Notes: generated by a model from the sequence alone, not told the origin. Counted from the first letter of the stretch, positions 18,183 through 28,652 are shown. The stretch is DNA of 64,000 nucleotides from Alphaproteobacteria bacterium (GCA_023898725.1 CP060236.1:1-64000), one strand, 5' to 3'. Numbers and translations are program-made.

Positions 18183-19637
18183 TCAGGGAATTTTAGGCAA
18201 CCGCGCTAAGTCGAACGGTCTGTGAACCACCTCCGCAAGGAATAGATATCCAAAAACAACTAAACCTATAGCCATCACCACAACAAGAAGAGACGTTGAG
18301 CGCACCCGCTGAACGTTCAACCAATTTCCAGCATTGTTTGTTGGCGACTCAAAGTATATTTTCTTGATAATCACCAGGTAGTAGCCTAAACTCAAAAGCA
18401 TGCCAGCATAAACAACACTCAAGGAACCCCATGAAGAAAGCTGAAGCATAACGCGCAAGGCCTCAATCTTGGCAAAAAATCCTATAAATGGAGGAAAGCC
18501 AGCCAGTGACAGCAAAAAAACGGTCATGAAAAAGCTCAAAAATGGCAGCGAATACGAAAGACCAACAAGATCTGAGAGCAATGCATATGAAACCTTATAA
18601 CGCTGCAAAAAGGCAAGAATAATTAAAACACCACCAGTGGTAAGAGCATAGCTAATCACGTAAAAGAACGCACCCTGCACATGAATCGCCTGTGATAGCT
18701 TCCCAACCGACACAAGTGTACACATCATAAACCCCAGCTGTGTAACTGATGAGCTTGCTAAAAAACGCATGGATTTTCTCTGTGTCAGGGCACTAAGCCC
18801 CCCCCACACAATACTTTTTAGCGCAAGTACCAGCACAAAAGAGCCACCAAACAGACGCATATCGCCGCAACACACATCCAGAACCCGCACGAAAAAGGCC
18901 AAGAATGCAACCTTACTAACCCCCGCAAAAAGACTCACTACGGGTAGGGAGGCCGCTTCGTATACATCAAGCATCCAAAAATGCACCGGGGCTAATCCTA
19001 TCCAAAACGCGAGAGCTGTGAAAACAAAAGCCATACCTAAAAAACCAACTGGCGGTGTATCCGTTATATTCATGAGCGCGAGCAATGAAAGATTTCCTTG
19101 CGCATACGCGAGAAAAGCACACCCCAGCAAAAAAATAGCCAAGGCAACGCCCGTTTGCACAAAATACTTTGTTGCTGCCTCAAAGCTTATTTTTTCATCA
19201 TCACCATAGACTATTAGGCCATAATTACACAAAGATACCAAGGCAATGGCCATCCCAGCAATCGGGAGGTTATCAGTCATCGCGATTGTATAATAGCCAG
19301 CAAAAGCCACAGTCAAAAGTGTCATTACAAGACTGCGCGGAGCCCGTCGATTTTCAGTATGATAGAAAATAATAATAGTCAGAATAAAGAGAAGTTTCAT
19401 AATCATATGGAAAATGAGCACCCCTCCATTCACCCACAAAACACCACCAAGCAGATGAGTCTCTTCCCCCCAATGGAGGGCTGCTGTATCAAGCAGCAAA
19501 CTAATGCCATAAAAAATCACAAGCCCGAACACCAGCCTTTCTAGATTAGGACGCTTTAGTACCAGTGACCTCCCAAGAACCCACAGAGGAATCAGAAACA
19601 TAAAAACGCTATCAATCAGTTTTGCATACAAAATCAT
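18183..19637 (-). CDS. nuoN: NADH-quinone oxidoreductase subunit N
   Basis: A proton-pumping antiporter-like subunit of respiratory complex I in the inner membrane. It has 484 aa, about 14 hydrophobic segments, and the Proton_antipo_M core around residues 120-400, including GLAPVHFWMLDVYEAA. It starts within the end of nuoM (4-bp overlap) and is the last gene of the nuoJKLMN run. It completes the membrane arm of complex I together with NuoA and NuoH, which are not in the window. Confidence 0.94.
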   Translation of the reverse strand: MILYAKLIDSVFMFLIPLWVLGRSLVLKRPNLERLVFGLVIFYGISLLLDTAALHWGEETHLLGGVLWVNGGVLIFHMIMKLLFILTIIIFYHTENRRAPRSLVMTLLTVAFAGYYTIAMTDNLPIAGMAIALVSLCNYGLIVYGDDEKISFEAATKYFVQTGVALAIFLLGCAFLAYAQGNLSLLALMNITDTPPVGFLGMAFVFTALAFWIGLAPVHFWMLDVYEAASLPVVSLFAGVSKVAFLAFFVRVLDVCCGDMRLFGGSFVLVLALKSIVWGGLSALTQRKSMRFLASSSVTQLGFMMCTLVSVGKLSQAIHVQGAFFYVISYALTTGGVLIILAFLQRYKVSYALLSDLVGLSYSLPFLSFFMTVFLLSLAGFPPFIGFFAKIEALRVMLQLSSWGSLSVVYAGMLLSLGYYLVIIKKIYFESPTNNAGNWLNVQRVRSTSLLVVVMAIGLVVFGYLFLAEVVHRPFDLARLPKIP

Positions 19638-21172
19638 AGAAGCACCTCTTCAATCATTGGCTGTGACGAAGGATTATCAAGGGGTCTTCCTATAGAAATC
19701 TGACGTGCAATAGGAACGATTGCCTCTAGTGCAGGTTGCGCATACCCCCGCAAATGTTCAGGAAAAATACCCAGCCACACAATTACTGCGACAAAACAGG
19801 CAAGGGTAAATTTCTCCTCCGGACCCAACACACAAAGACGTGCTGATTCAGGTACCCTGTATGGGCCAAAACCAAGGTGGGCTATTAACCGCAAACCATA
19901 GGCGCTAGAAAGAACAAGACCACTGACAGCCACCACCAACACACCGATGTTTCCAGAAGGGATACCCAAAAAAACCAGTATTTCTCCAATAAAGCCTGAT
20001 GTTCCTGGAAGCCCAATCAGAGCAAATACAAATACACCCAAACACCCTATAAGCACTGGATTTTTTTCCCCCAGACCACTGACTTCTGTAAGATTACGTG
20101 TTCCAGTGACAGTGTGCAGTAATCCAAGACAGTAAAACAAGGCCGATGAAACGATCCCATGACTCACCATTTGGAAAAATGCACCCTGAAAGCCTAAGGA
20201 CGTAAGACTAAAAATTCCAAGCGTAACAACCCCCATGTGGGCAACTGATGCATAGGCAATCATGCGCTTCATATCCGCTTGCACAAAAGCTGCGGCACTC
20301 GCGTACACGAGCGCCGCCACACTGAGGATACGAAAAACTTCGGCATAATGGGCTGTCATGTCCGGCATAAGATGGACCAAGCAACGCATCATACCATAAA
20401 CACCAAACTTCAGAAGAATACCCGCGAGAATCATAGAAGCTGATGTTGGCGCCTCTACGTGGGCACGTGGCAACCAGGCATGGACGAAAAGCATGGGTGT
20501 TTTAATGGCAAAAGCTGCCATCATTCCCCACCAAACAAGGGGGTGGGGGGGGATGTTTTGCATACGCAAATGAAGTTCTGAAAAATCAAACGTTCCATAA
20601 GTCTTATAGATAATTAGCAAGCTGAAAAGGAATAAAAAAGAGCCAGCCGCTGTCACAAGTATAAACTTAAATGCCGCATCATAGCGCTTTTCACCACCCC
20701 ATATGCCAATCATATAAAAAAGTGGGATTAAAACCATTTCAAACAAAATATAAAACATCAGCATATTTTGCACACACCAAAACCCCGTAACAATCGCTTG
20801 AGTCAGCAAAAGAGCCACAATATATTCCCGGTGACGTGTAGGTTTTATCCCATCCGAAATATGAATAATGAAAAACAAAAAACTCGATAAAATAAGCATT
20901 ACAATCGAAAGTTGATCCACACCCAAAACAATTGTTATGTGTGAGAAATTCCCCATTGACCAAACTTCCCGTTGAGGGATGAATGTGGCTCCGGTCCATG
21001 ACACACGAAGTAAAAACAAGGACATGATAAGTGTAGTAACAGAGGCAAATATTCCCACATGGCGACTATTTCGGTTCACAACGAAAAGATCATCTGCACG
21101 AATCAAAAGCGTGACGACAACACCCAAAAAAAGCATAAAAATAATAGATGTCAGTATAGGAATCTGTGCCAC
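19634..21172 (-). CDS. nuoM: NADH-quinone oxidoreductase subunit M
   Basis: An antiporter-like proton channel subunit of complex I, 512 aa with about 14 TM helices. The conserved lysine-bearing core is visible in KTPMLFVHAWLPRAHVEAPT, and TM5 has the expected FEMVLIPLFYMIGIWGG, whose glutamate is needed for coupling. The start overlaps the nuoL stop by one base. Confidence 0.96.
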   Translation of the reverse strand: MAQIPILTSIIFMLFLGVVVTLLIRADDLFVVNRNSRHVGIFASVTTLIMSLFLLRVSWTGATFIPQREVWSMGNFSHITIVLGVDQLSIVMLILSSFLFFIIHISDGIKPTRHREYIVALLLTQAIVTGFWCVQNMLMFYILFEMVLIPLFYMIGIWGGEKRYDAAFKFILVTAAGSFLFLFSLLIIYKTYGTFDFSELHLRMQNIPPHPLVWWGMMAAFAIKTPMLFVHAWLPRAHVEAPTSASMILAGILLKFGVYGMMRCLVHLMPDMTAHYAEVFRILSVAALVYASAAAFVQADMKRMIAYASVAHMGVVTLGIFSLTSLGFQGAFFQMVSHGIVSSALFYCLGLLHTVTGTRNLTEVSGLGEKNPVLIGCLGVFVFALIGLPGTSGFIGEILVFLGIPSGNIGVLVVAVSGLVLSSAYGLRLIAHLGFGPYRVPESARLCVLGPEEKFTLACFVAVIVWLGIFPEHLRGYAQPALEAIVPIARQISIGRPLDNPSSQPMIEEVLL

Positions 21173-23097
21173 TATAGCACCTCTTTACGATAGTAGATCT
21201 GCCCCATCACAACGGCGCACAACAGCACCAACAACAGAACAAAAATATAACGTCGCACGTCGCCGTTATGAATTCTACGAACAAACAGGCTCAGTTGTGT
21301 GACATAGCATATAATCCTATCCAAGAACCTCCTGTGCGTCATCCCCTCATCATACAAATGATAAAATGTTCGCCCCAGAGATCTATATCCCCGAACAACA
21401 TATCCATGAAGTTCACCAACATAACCATCACGGGAAAAGTACGTATGCACAGGCTTAACAAGTACATATAATAATCCTTGAAAAAAGGAACCCATAAGAA
21501 AAAATAGCGCGGTCCCTACCCCAGCAACGAGGGGGGCGATTTTCCCCCAAAAACAGAGACTCGTTGCATCAAAATTTTCAACAAAAACAGGGGGGCGGGC
21601 AAACAACCGCATGTGATCGTTCAGCATACCAGGGTATAAAAAGCCTCCAAGGCCTATAGCTAGCCCAGCAAGAACAATCATCGGAATACACATCGCCTTG
21701 CTTGGTTCCTTGATTCGCTGGGCAACAGCGTCTTTGACCCGCAATGAGCCAAAGAAAACACGAACAATAAGGCGAACGCCATACACTGCTGTGATTCCAG
21801 ATGCACCAATAAATGCATAAGAATAGTATGTTTGGTGCATATAGTCATAGTGTGCAACAGCATTCAGCATGAGCATTTTGGAAAATGCCCCTGATAAGGG
21901 TGGAATCCCTATAAGAGCCAAAACCCCCACAAGCATGAGCGTAAAACTCAGCGGTATGCATTTCCACAGTCCTCCCATATTGCGAATATCCTGTTCACCG
22001 GAAAGGCTTTGGATAACGCTACCCGCAACAAGAAACAGAAGACTCTTAAAAAACGCATGCGTAAGCAAATGATAAAAGGATGCAACAGGACTTCCTAGAC
22101 CAATAAGCATAAGCATAAGGCCAAGTTGACTGCAGGTAGAGTATGCAATAATACGCTTAATGTCGTGTGCTGTTATGGCAACGCACCCACCATAGAAAGC
22201 GGTTATTATTCCTAATGCCGGTAAAAAAACCCCAGATAAGGAGCTCTGCAGAAGGATATTTTCCATTCGCAATAAAAGGTACACACCCGCCGTGACCATA
22301 GTTGCCGAATGCAACAATGCAGAGACTGGTGTTGGCCCTTCCATGGCATCAGGAAGCCACGTGTGCAAAAAAAACTGCGCAGACTTTCCCGAAGCGGCCA
22401 AAATAAGCCCCAGCACAATTGCATCAAAAATTGACACACCACCGATATAACATTCGTGTGCCTTGAGAAAAGAAGGTTCTGGTACTGGTGCCACGAGAAT
22501 TCCTGAAATCTCTTTGAAGTCAAGCGTCTGAAATGTTGCAAAAATTAACACCATGGCAATCACAAATCCCATATCGCCAATACGATTCATGATAAAGGCT
22601 TTTTGAGCCGCATTGGCGGCTCTCGGGCGTTCGTACCAGAATCCAATCAGCAAATATGACGCCAAGCCAACCCCTTCCCATCCCACGAACATGTTCAAAA
22701 GATTGCCACTGGTTACCAAAAGAACCATCATAACTGTGAAAAAACTGAGATATCCCATAAAGAGCGAAAGCCGTACATCTTTACGCATATACACAGCAGC
22801 ATAAATATGCACACAGGTGGAAACAAACGTCACCAATACAGTCATCGCACCCACAAGAGGTGTTGCTGCAAAAGACCACCGACAGGCTGTGCCGCTCACA
22901 GAAAGCCACACAGCTCCCTCATATACATCACTCACACGGCCACCAAGGATGTTTTCCAGCATCACTCCGGCAAAAAATGCGGACAGCACCATCCCACCAA
23001 CAGCGCCCCACGCATTCACAGAGGGCGTATACCGGCGCCCCAAAAACGCGCACCAGAGAAAACTTAACAGCGGAAATATAAGAACAGAAAAAATCAT
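21172..23097 (-). CDS. nuoL: NADH-quinone oxidoreductase subunit L
   Basis: The distal antiporter-like subunit of complex I, 641 aa. The core GKSAQFFLHTWLPDAMEGPT and the MFVGWEGVGLASYLLIGFW segment are present. The protein extends past the antiporter domain with the long C-terminal region that forms the lateral helix, so it appears full length. It overlaps nuoM and nuoK by one base each. Confidence 0.97.
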   Translation of the reverse strand: MIFSVLIFPLLSFLWCAFLGRRYTPSVNAWGAVGGMVLSAFFAGVMLENILGGRVSDVYEGAVWLSVSGTACRWSFAATPLVGAMTVLVTFVSTCVHIYAAVYMRKDVRLSLFMGYLSFFTVMMVLLVTSGNLLNMFVGWEGVGLASYLLIGFWYERPRAANAAQKAFIMNRIGDMGFVIAMVLIFATFQTLDFKEISGILVAPVPEPSFLKAHECYIGGVSIFDAIVLGLILAASGKSAQFFLHTWLPDAMEGPTPVSALLHSATMVTAGVYLLLRMENILLQSSLSGVFLPALGIITAFYGGCVAITAHDIKRIIAYSTCSQLGLMLMLIGLGSPVASFYHLLTHAFFKSLLFLVAGSVIQSLSGEQDIRNMGGLWKCIPLSFTLMLVGVLALIGIPPLSGAFSKMLMLNAVAHYDYMHQTYYSYAFIGASGITAVYGVRLIVRVFFGSLRVKDAVAQRIKEPSKAMCIPMIVLAGLAIGLGGFLYPGMLNDHMRLFARPPVFVENFDATSLCFWGKIAPLVAGVGTALFFLMGSFFQGLLYVLVKPVHTYFSRDGYVGELHGYVVRGYRSLGRTFYHLYDEGMTHRRFLDRIICYVTQLSLFVRRIHNGDVRRYIFVLLLVLLCAVVMGQIYYRKEVL

Positions 23098-23411
23098 TAT
23101 TCCCTCAAGTTCCTTAGCGTTAAGAACCCATCTTCATTGCGACTTTTAAAACAACCAAATACTAGCGCAAGACCCACTGCCACTTCCGCCCCCGAAAGAC
23201 CCAGAACAAAAAGAGAAAACACGGGGATTTGGGCTGTTTGCCATATTAACCATCCGGATACCAGCATGAGTGAAACAGACAAAAACAAGAGCTCAATAGC
23301 AATCAATGTGCTGATAAAACTACCACGGCCGCGAAACAACCCAACAGCACCAAGAATAAAAACGCCCACAGAAGTAAGAATAATGATAGAGGCTATAGTC
23401 ATTGTGGGCAT
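23097..23411 (-). CDS. nuoK: NADH-quinone oxidoreductase subunit K
   Basis: A small complex I membrane subunit of 104 aa with three TM helices. The conserved glutamate positions are present in FISTLIAIELLFLSVSL (TM2) and GLSGAEVAVGLALV (TM3), which belong to the proton path. It is coupled to nuoJ and nuoL by one-base overlaps. Confidence 0.96.
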   Translation of the reverse strand: MPTMTIASIIILTSVGVFILGAVGLFRGRGSFISTLIAIELLFLSVSLMLVSGWLIWQTAQIPVFSLFVLGLSGAEVAVGLALVFGCFKSRNEDGFLTLRNLRE

Positions 23412-23971
23412 CAGGAGACTCCGCTATGGGGTGGGATTTTTACCTTTCGTGGGCGCTGCGGTAAGAGGACGTCATTATCTGAAACATCTGGATTCTTTGC
23501 ATAATCACCAAGCGTTGTAAGGCCAATCACAACCATCATTGCCACAAACAAAATCATTCCCATAAGTAACACGCCAAAGGCACTATTTTCATAAAGACTG
23601 TGAGCAAGTTCATACACAGTAAGCTCTGAAGTCAAAAAGAGATCTAACGGTGACACACGCAGAACTGCATACACACACACTCCTAACAAGGCCACAACAC
23701 CCATAATGTGCCACCAACTCAACGCAGAAGATCTGCCCTGTTGGTGCGGAAACATCATAATCATAAAAATAAAAAGGATAGCAATTGCGCCTACGTAAAC
23801 AATCATGAGAATAAGGCCTAAGACCTCAAGCCCCGTCATAATCATTAAAGCAGCGCTTGTAAAGAAACTGAGCACTAAACACAGCACGTTATAAATGGGG
23901 TTACGAAGCGCAATCGTTAGAAACGCAAACAGAAAGATACACCCACACGTCAGGAAAATTAACACACACAA
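23411..23971 (-). CDS. nuoJ: NADH-quinone oxidoreductase subunit J
   Basis: A complex I membrane subunit of 186 aa with five TM helices. The conserved TM3 stretch GLILMIVYVGAIAILFIFMI includes the pi-bulge region important for coupling. It is first in the nuoJKLMN operon. In most alphaproteobacteria nuoI lies directly upstream. Here the next gene is the unrelated aas, so the nuo locus is split and nuoA-I must be elsewhere. Confidence 0.94.
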   Translation of the reverse strand: MCVLIFLTCGCIFLFAFLTIALRNPIYNVLCLVLSFFTSAALMIMTGLEVLGLILMIVYVGAIAILFIFMIMMFPHQQGRSSALSWWHIMGVVALLGVCVYAVLRVSPLDLFLTSELTVYELAHSLYENSAFGVLLMGMILFVAMMVVIGLTTLGDYAKNPDVSDNDVLLPQRPRKVKIPPHSGVS

Positions 23972-24044
23972 ACATCCCTTAATTAGGCTGATTATACCAA
24001 AATCATCAGGGAAAGCCAGACCTGTTCACAACGCCCCTAACGCT

Positions 24045-27000
24045 TTATCCAGGGATAGGTGAATATTTTGCATTCAAAGCCACATAATCAATTTTTCCAG
24101 ATCCCAACAGTGGCAGCTCATCAACAATTTTTAAATCCCGAGGAATGTAAATTTCTCCATAACCACGTGCGCGAATAAAGGCGCCAAGTTCCCGTAAGGT
24201 GGCATCCTTGTACACCGTGATTGCAATAATTTGCTCGCCACGGACTGGGTCTGGACGCGCAACCACAGCACTCAATGTATCGGACCACAGCTTAGCCATT
24301 ACTTCCTCAACAGCCGTAAGAGAAATCATTTCCCCCCCTACTTTTGCAAAACGCTTTGCACGCCCTTTAATTGACACAAACCCTTCGTTATCCACAGAGA
24401 CAATATCTCCCGTATCATACCAACCATCTTTGGGAGGGATAATCTTTCCGGGATTACCAATAAGATAATACCCTAACATCACATTAGCACTTTTCACATG
24501 CAGGCGGCCTGCATTTTTTATTCCAGGAACTTTTTCAAGCGTATGAGCAATCCCAGGCAAAAACCGACCGACGGATCCCGGTTTGTTATGCATGGGGGTG
24601 TTAAACGTCAGCACAGGAGAGGTTTCTGTAGTCCCATATCCTTCCAAAACCCTTACGCCAAAACGCTCCGCATACGTACGGCGCACATCTTCATGCAGTT
24701 TTTCTGCACCTGCAAAAATATACCGCACACTATAAAAATCATAGGGATGCGCTTGCTGCGCGTACCCTGATAGAAATGTATTCGTCCCAAACATAACCGT
24801 TGCATCAATGTCATAAATAAGCTCAGGAATGATACGGTAATGAAGAGGAGATGAATACAAGAATGTCCGAATACCACACGAAAGTGGAAGCAACATTCCG
24901 GCAACAAGTCCGAATGAGTGAAATACTGGTAGTGCATTAAAAAAGCGATCAGCCGGGGTGAAATCAATACGTGACAGCATTTGCGCACGATTTGCATTAA
25001 CATTCAAATGACTCAACACAACGCCCTTAGGAAAATTTTCCGAACCTGAAGTAAAAAGAATTACAGCAGGATCGTGAGGGTCAGCATCACCATCACTGAG
25101 CCAAGTTCCAATGCGGGGAAAGAAGCTTTTCATAAGACCGGTCAATTTATGACGAAGACTCATTTCTGCCGTAAGATCTTCAAGAAAATGGAGCACTAAC
25201 CCAGCATCTGTAAGGGCACCAACAGTTGGCCCAAGCTTTGCTGCCTCAACAAATTTTCGCGATGTAATCACGTGGGTAATGTTTGAAATTTTACAGCAGG
25301 AAACAACAGTCCCTGGTCCCGCTGAAAAATTAAGCATCGCAGGTACCCGTGCAATTGCCTGAAGACCATAAAAAGTTGCAGCAGCTGGGATAACATTAGG
25401 CATTAAAATACCCACATTTTCACCGCACTTTGTGAAGGATCGAAAGACCTCGCCCAAAACAAAACTACTGCGGACCAACCGGCTATAACTGATAGGCTTA
25501 CGGCTGGCATCTTCAAGTATTTTTTTATTTTTTCCAAAAAGACTTTGGGCATTTAGCACCCCGGTGAAAAGCGTGTGGTGAATATCTCGCGAAATATATA
25601 CAACCTCACTCATGATGTCATATAACCGCATATTGATAAGCTCACGACGGGTTTTGGTATCGTAGTCGTGAGGGATATTTAATTCGACAGGTTCTTTAAT
25701 AGTGATACGAATCTTCGGAAACCAACGTTGGGGCAAAACACCTTTCAGCATGGCAAAAGGGGTATACTGGAGGCCATTAAGGCTAACAGGAATGATGGCC
25801 GCCTGCGCATGATCGGCAATCATACCGGGACCCGTATAGACTTTCATCAATGCGCCTGTAAGCGTGAGTCGCCCCTCCGGAAAAATCACTAATTTTTTGC
25901 CATTCTTCACCTGTTGAATCAGGGTTTTAACAGTCATAGGATTGCTAGCGTCGATTAAGTAACAATCAGCCATGTCCAAAAACCAGGATATAATGGGATT
26001 CCGGGCAATAATAGTATTTACAGCAAAGATCAAAGAATCACCAAAATACACCCAAAAAATAATTCCATCCAAGTACGATTGGTGGTTTGACACAATAACG
26101 GCTCTGCTCTTAACATTCAGAAAATTTTCAAACCCCTCTATTTTTGTACGAAACAAAACATCAAAAAGAGAACGCAAAATTGATCGAATCAAAGCTTTGG
26201 GAAGCAGTTTCGTCGTGTAAGCTGCAATCACAAGGTTTAAAATAGCAAGCACAAAGTACACATCCACTGTTGAAAACCCAAGTGCCGCAAAGGCACCTGC
26301 CATTACTGCAGCCAGGATCATAAAGAGACCATTCATAATATTGTTAGCCGCAATAATACGAGACCGCTGACTGGGCAACGCTCGAGACTGGACAAATGCA
26401 TACAGAGGAACGATAAATACACCACTGCACATAGAAACCAGCAACATATCAAGCAGTAGTCGCCATCCGTTAAACATACTCAGAAATGTCTCTAACGTTA
26501 GTAGCTCACTCGAAAGCAAAGGAATGTTATTTGCGGCCATCACCAAGTCAAAGCCAAACAGCGACATACCCAGGCATGCTAAGGGCACAAAGGTTTGATC
26601 AACGCGCCCCTTAACCAACCGATGACAAACCAAAGATCCTGCACCAATTCCCAAGGAACAGGTTGTCAGAAACAAGGTAAGCACATGTTCATTTCCCCCA
26701 ATCACCCGCTGTGAAAATACGGTGAGCTGTGTCAACAAAATTGCCCCCACAAACCAAAACCAGGAAATACCCATCACAGCACGTAAAATCATCTTGCGTT
26801 GCCACAAAAAGCCCCATGCTTGACGTGTGTGTGCAAAAATATTGAATGACAGTTTTTCTGAAGGCTCAACTAACGAGGATTTTGGAACATACAATGAGGC
26901 TACATACCCAACAATCGCCACAGTAATCAACAATACCGATACAAGCGTTGTCCCCAAGGTACTAGTTGTAGATAGACCCGCCAGCACTGTTCCGACGACA

Positions 27001-27470
27001 ATACCCACAAAAGTTCCCATCTCCACAAGCGCATTCCCACCAATAAGCTCAGACTCTCTTAAGTGATCGGGCAGAATACTAAACTTCACAGGACCAAAAA
27101 AGGTGCTATGAAGCCCAAACAAACACAAAACAAACACAAGCCCATTAATATTTTCAACCGCAAAAAAATAAGACGCCATTACGGCAAAAAGAATTTCCGC
27201 AAACTTGATCGCACGAATAATACGCGATTTCTCAACATGATCAGCTAGATACCCTGCAGTGGCCGAAAAGAACACGTATGGAACAACAAACGCACCGCCA
27301 ATAATATTAACATATATCGTTGGATCAATACCTTGTTGAATCGCAAGTTTGTACGTCACAAGAATAGAAAGTGAATTCCGGATAATGTTATCGTTAAGTG
27401 CACCCAAAAACTGTACGACAAAAAGTGGTAAAAACCTTTTCGTACCAAGAAGTTTCCATTGAGAGGCCAT
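24045..27470 (-). CDS. aas: LplT-PlsC-acyl-ACP synthetase fusion (lysophospholipid import and re-acylation)
   Basis: A single protein of 1141 aa with three parts. Residues about 1-420 are an MFS transporter of the lysophospholipid flippase LplT type (WKLLGTKRFLPLFVVQFLGA, 12 TM helices). Next comes a PlsC acyltransferase with the HX4D motif in SNHQSYLDG and with FPEGRLT. The C-terminal half is an AMP-forming acyl-ACP synthetase (TSGSENFPKGV, GYGTTETSP, YDTGD). Together they would flip lyso-PE inward and re-acylate it. I chose the ATG at 27470. The frame is open up to a TTG at 27575, but the extra 35 residues are basic and unlike the family. The start lies about 130 bases from the divergently transcribed tRNA-Val. 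Confidence 0.9.
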   Translation of the reverse strand: MASQWKLLGTKRFLPLFVVQFLGALNDNIIRNSLSILVTYKLAIQQGIDPTIYVNIIGGAFVVPYVFFSATAGYLADHVEKSRIIRAIKFAEILFAVMASYFFAVENINGLVFVLCLFGLHSTFFGPVKFSILPDHLRESELIGGNALVEMGTFVGIVVGTVLAGLSTTSTLGTTLVSVLLITVAIVGYVASLYVPKSSLVEPSEKLSFNIFAHTRQAWGFLWQRKMILRAVMGISWFWFVGAILLTQLTVFSQRVIGGNEHVLTLFLTTCSLGIGAGSLVCHRLVKGRVDQTFVPLACLGMSLFGFDLVMAANNIPLLSSELLTLETFLSMFNGWRLLLDMLLVSMCSGVFIVPLYAFVQSRALPSQRSRIIAANNIMNGLFMILAAVMAGAFAALGFSTVDVYFVLAILNLVIAAYTTKLLPKALIRSILRSLFDVLFRTKIEGFENFLNVKSRAVIVSNHQSYLDGIIFWVYFGDSLIFAVNTIIARNPIISWFLDMADCYLIDASNPMTVKTLIQQVKNGKKLVIFPEGRLTLTGALMKVYTGPGMIADHAQAAIIPVSLNGLQYTPFAMLKGVLPQRWFPKIRITIKEPVELNIPHDYDTKTRRELINMRLYDIMSEVVYISRDIHHTLFTGVLNAQSLFGKNKKILEDASRKPISYSRLVRSSFVLGEVFRSFTKCGENVGILMPNVIPAAATFYGLQAIARVPAMLNFSAGPGTVVSCCKISNITHVITSRKFVEAAKLGPTVGALTDAGLVLHFLEDLTAEMSLRHKLTGLMKSFFPRIGTWLSDGDADPHDPAVILFTSGSENFPKGVVLSHLNVNANRAQMLSRIDFTPADRFFNALPVFHSFGLVAGMLLPLSCGIRTFLYSSPLHYRIIPELIYDIDATVMFGTNTFLSGYAQQAHPYDFYSVRYIFAGAEKLHEDVRRTYAERFGVRVLEGYGTTETSPVLTFNTPMHNKPGSVGRFLPGIAHTLEKVPGIKNAGRLHVKSANVMLGYYLIGNPGKIIPPKDGWYDTGDIVSVDNEGFVSIKGRAKRFAKVGGEMISLTAVEEVMAKLWSDTLSAVVARPDPVRGEQIIAITVYKDATLRELGAFIRARGYGEIYIPRDLKIVDELPLLGSGKIDYVALNAKYSPIPG

Positions 27471-27561
27471 CGTAATAGGTTGGCTAAATTTCGCACACCC
27501 TACCACCAAAAAAGAGACATGACAATAAACAGACCGGAAACACCGCCTGTGTACTTTTTTC

Positions 27562-27590
27562 TTGCGAGTCCCCAAGGTCTTCGCTATAAC
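27562..27590 (+). promoter_or_regulatory. Sigma-70-type promoter of tRNA-Val
   Basis: TTGCGA (27562-27567, 4 of 6) and TATAAC (27585-27590, 5 of 6) are separated by 17 bases, and the tRNA begins 11 bases after the -10. Confidence 0.65.
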
Positions 27591-27601
27591 GTTTGTAAAA
27601 T

Positions 27602-27676
27602 GGGCGTATAGCTCAGTGGGAGAGCACTACGTTGACATCGTAGGGGTCGCTGGTTCAATCCCAGCTACGCCCACCA
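27602..27676 (+). tRNA. tRNA-Val (anticodon GAC)
   Basis: A full cloverleaf: acceptor GGGCGTA/TACGCCC, D-arm with GCTCAGTGGGAGAGC, anticodon stem CTACG/CGTAG around TTGACAT (anticodon GAC), T-arm with GGTTCAATCCC, and an encoded 3' CCA. Confidence 0.97.
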
Positions 27677-27741
27677 TTTTTTTCGTGACGCCACATGTGT
27701 TTTGAGCGACATTAAGATACCTTATTATCCTCACATTGCCA

Positions 27742-28527
27742 ATGTTAGACAAATATTCAAAATCCCTTCCCATTACTGTAACCATCATTACCAGCAATGA
27801 AGAGGCCCGCATACAAGGAGCAATCCTTAGTGTGGTTGGGTGGGTTGATGAAATTCTTGTTATTGATTCTGGCAGCAATGATCGCACGTGTGAAATTGCC
27901 GAGAAGCTAGGCGCCAAGGTCATGATGAATCCGTGGACGGGGTATGGTCCACAGAAACGGTTTGCCGAAGATCACGCCACTAATCAATGGATTTTAAATA
28001 TTGACGCTGATGAGCGCATTAGTTCTGCTCTGCAGGATGAAATAGTTTCTCTTTGGGAGCCAATCCCCGCTGCCGATGGGTATGCGCTCAATATCCATGA
28101 CCGCATATACGGTACCCACTTTTTTGAAAAAACACCCTCATATGCACCTGTACGTCTTTACAATAAAGAAAAAGGCCGCTACAGCAACCATTCTATTCAT
28201 GATAGAGTATCAATGGCTGTTGGCACAACAGTCACACATCTTCACCATCGCATATACCATGAGTCCATAAAATCACTGACACATCGCATTGATAAGCTCA
28301 ACGCATATAGCACGATGCAAGCCGATGACCTGCATCAGCGTGGCCGACACATAACCAAATGGCGCTTGATAACCGAATTTTCGTTGAGTTTCTGGCAAAG
28401 CTACCTTCTTAAAGGGCGCTGGAAACTAGGAACCATCGGGTTCATTCATGCCATGAACTATGCATTCAGTCGCTATCTGCGGCTAGCAAAACTCTATGAA
28501 AAAACACATATGCATCAGAACACCTGA
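27742..28527 (+). CDS. Family 2 glycosyltransferase, WaaE/KdtX type
   Basis: A 261-aa GT-A glycosyltransferase. The nucleotide-sugar site shows TIITSNEEARI, then VIDSGSNDRT and the DxD-type metal motif NIDADE near residue 90. The pattern YGPQKRFAEDHA and the later HxxHR...ESIKSL segment resemble WaaE-type enzymes that add a glucose residue to the lipopolysaccharide inner core. It would act at the cytoplasmic face of the inner membrane. The ATG at 27742 is preferred over an in-frame TTG two codons upstream. The acceptor sugar cannot be read from the sequence. Confidence 0.82.
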   Translation: MLDKYSKSLPITVTIITSNEEARIQGAILSVVGWVDEILVIDSGSNDRTCEIAEKLGAKVMMNPWTGYGPQKRFAEDHATNQWILNIDADERISSALQDEIVSLWEPIPAADGYALNIHDRIYGTHFFEKTPSYAPVRLYNKEKGRYSNHSIHDRVSMAVGTTVTHLHHRIYHESIKSLTHRIDKLNAYSTMQADDLHQRGRHITKWRLITEFSLSFWQSYLLKGRWKLGTIGFIHAMNYAFSRYLRLAKLYEKTHMHQNT

Positions 28528-28652
28528 TTATACAGCGTTTCCCATGCCATGAACCATAATACAAAACCTCACCGGCTCCTTAGTTATGTTCAATGTGTCG
28601 TTTATGAGGTGTATTGGTGGGTGCTGTTTTTTTGGCAAAAAACTCTGTCGCT

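Noticed and set aside
22807..23149. Several plus-strand frames of up to 110 codons across nuoL
   Set aside because: Antisense shadows of a fully conserved complex I subunit.
27471..27575. N-terminal extension of the LplT-Aas fusion from a TTG codon
   Set aside because: The extra 35 residues are unlike the family, and the ATG at 27470 gives a normal start.
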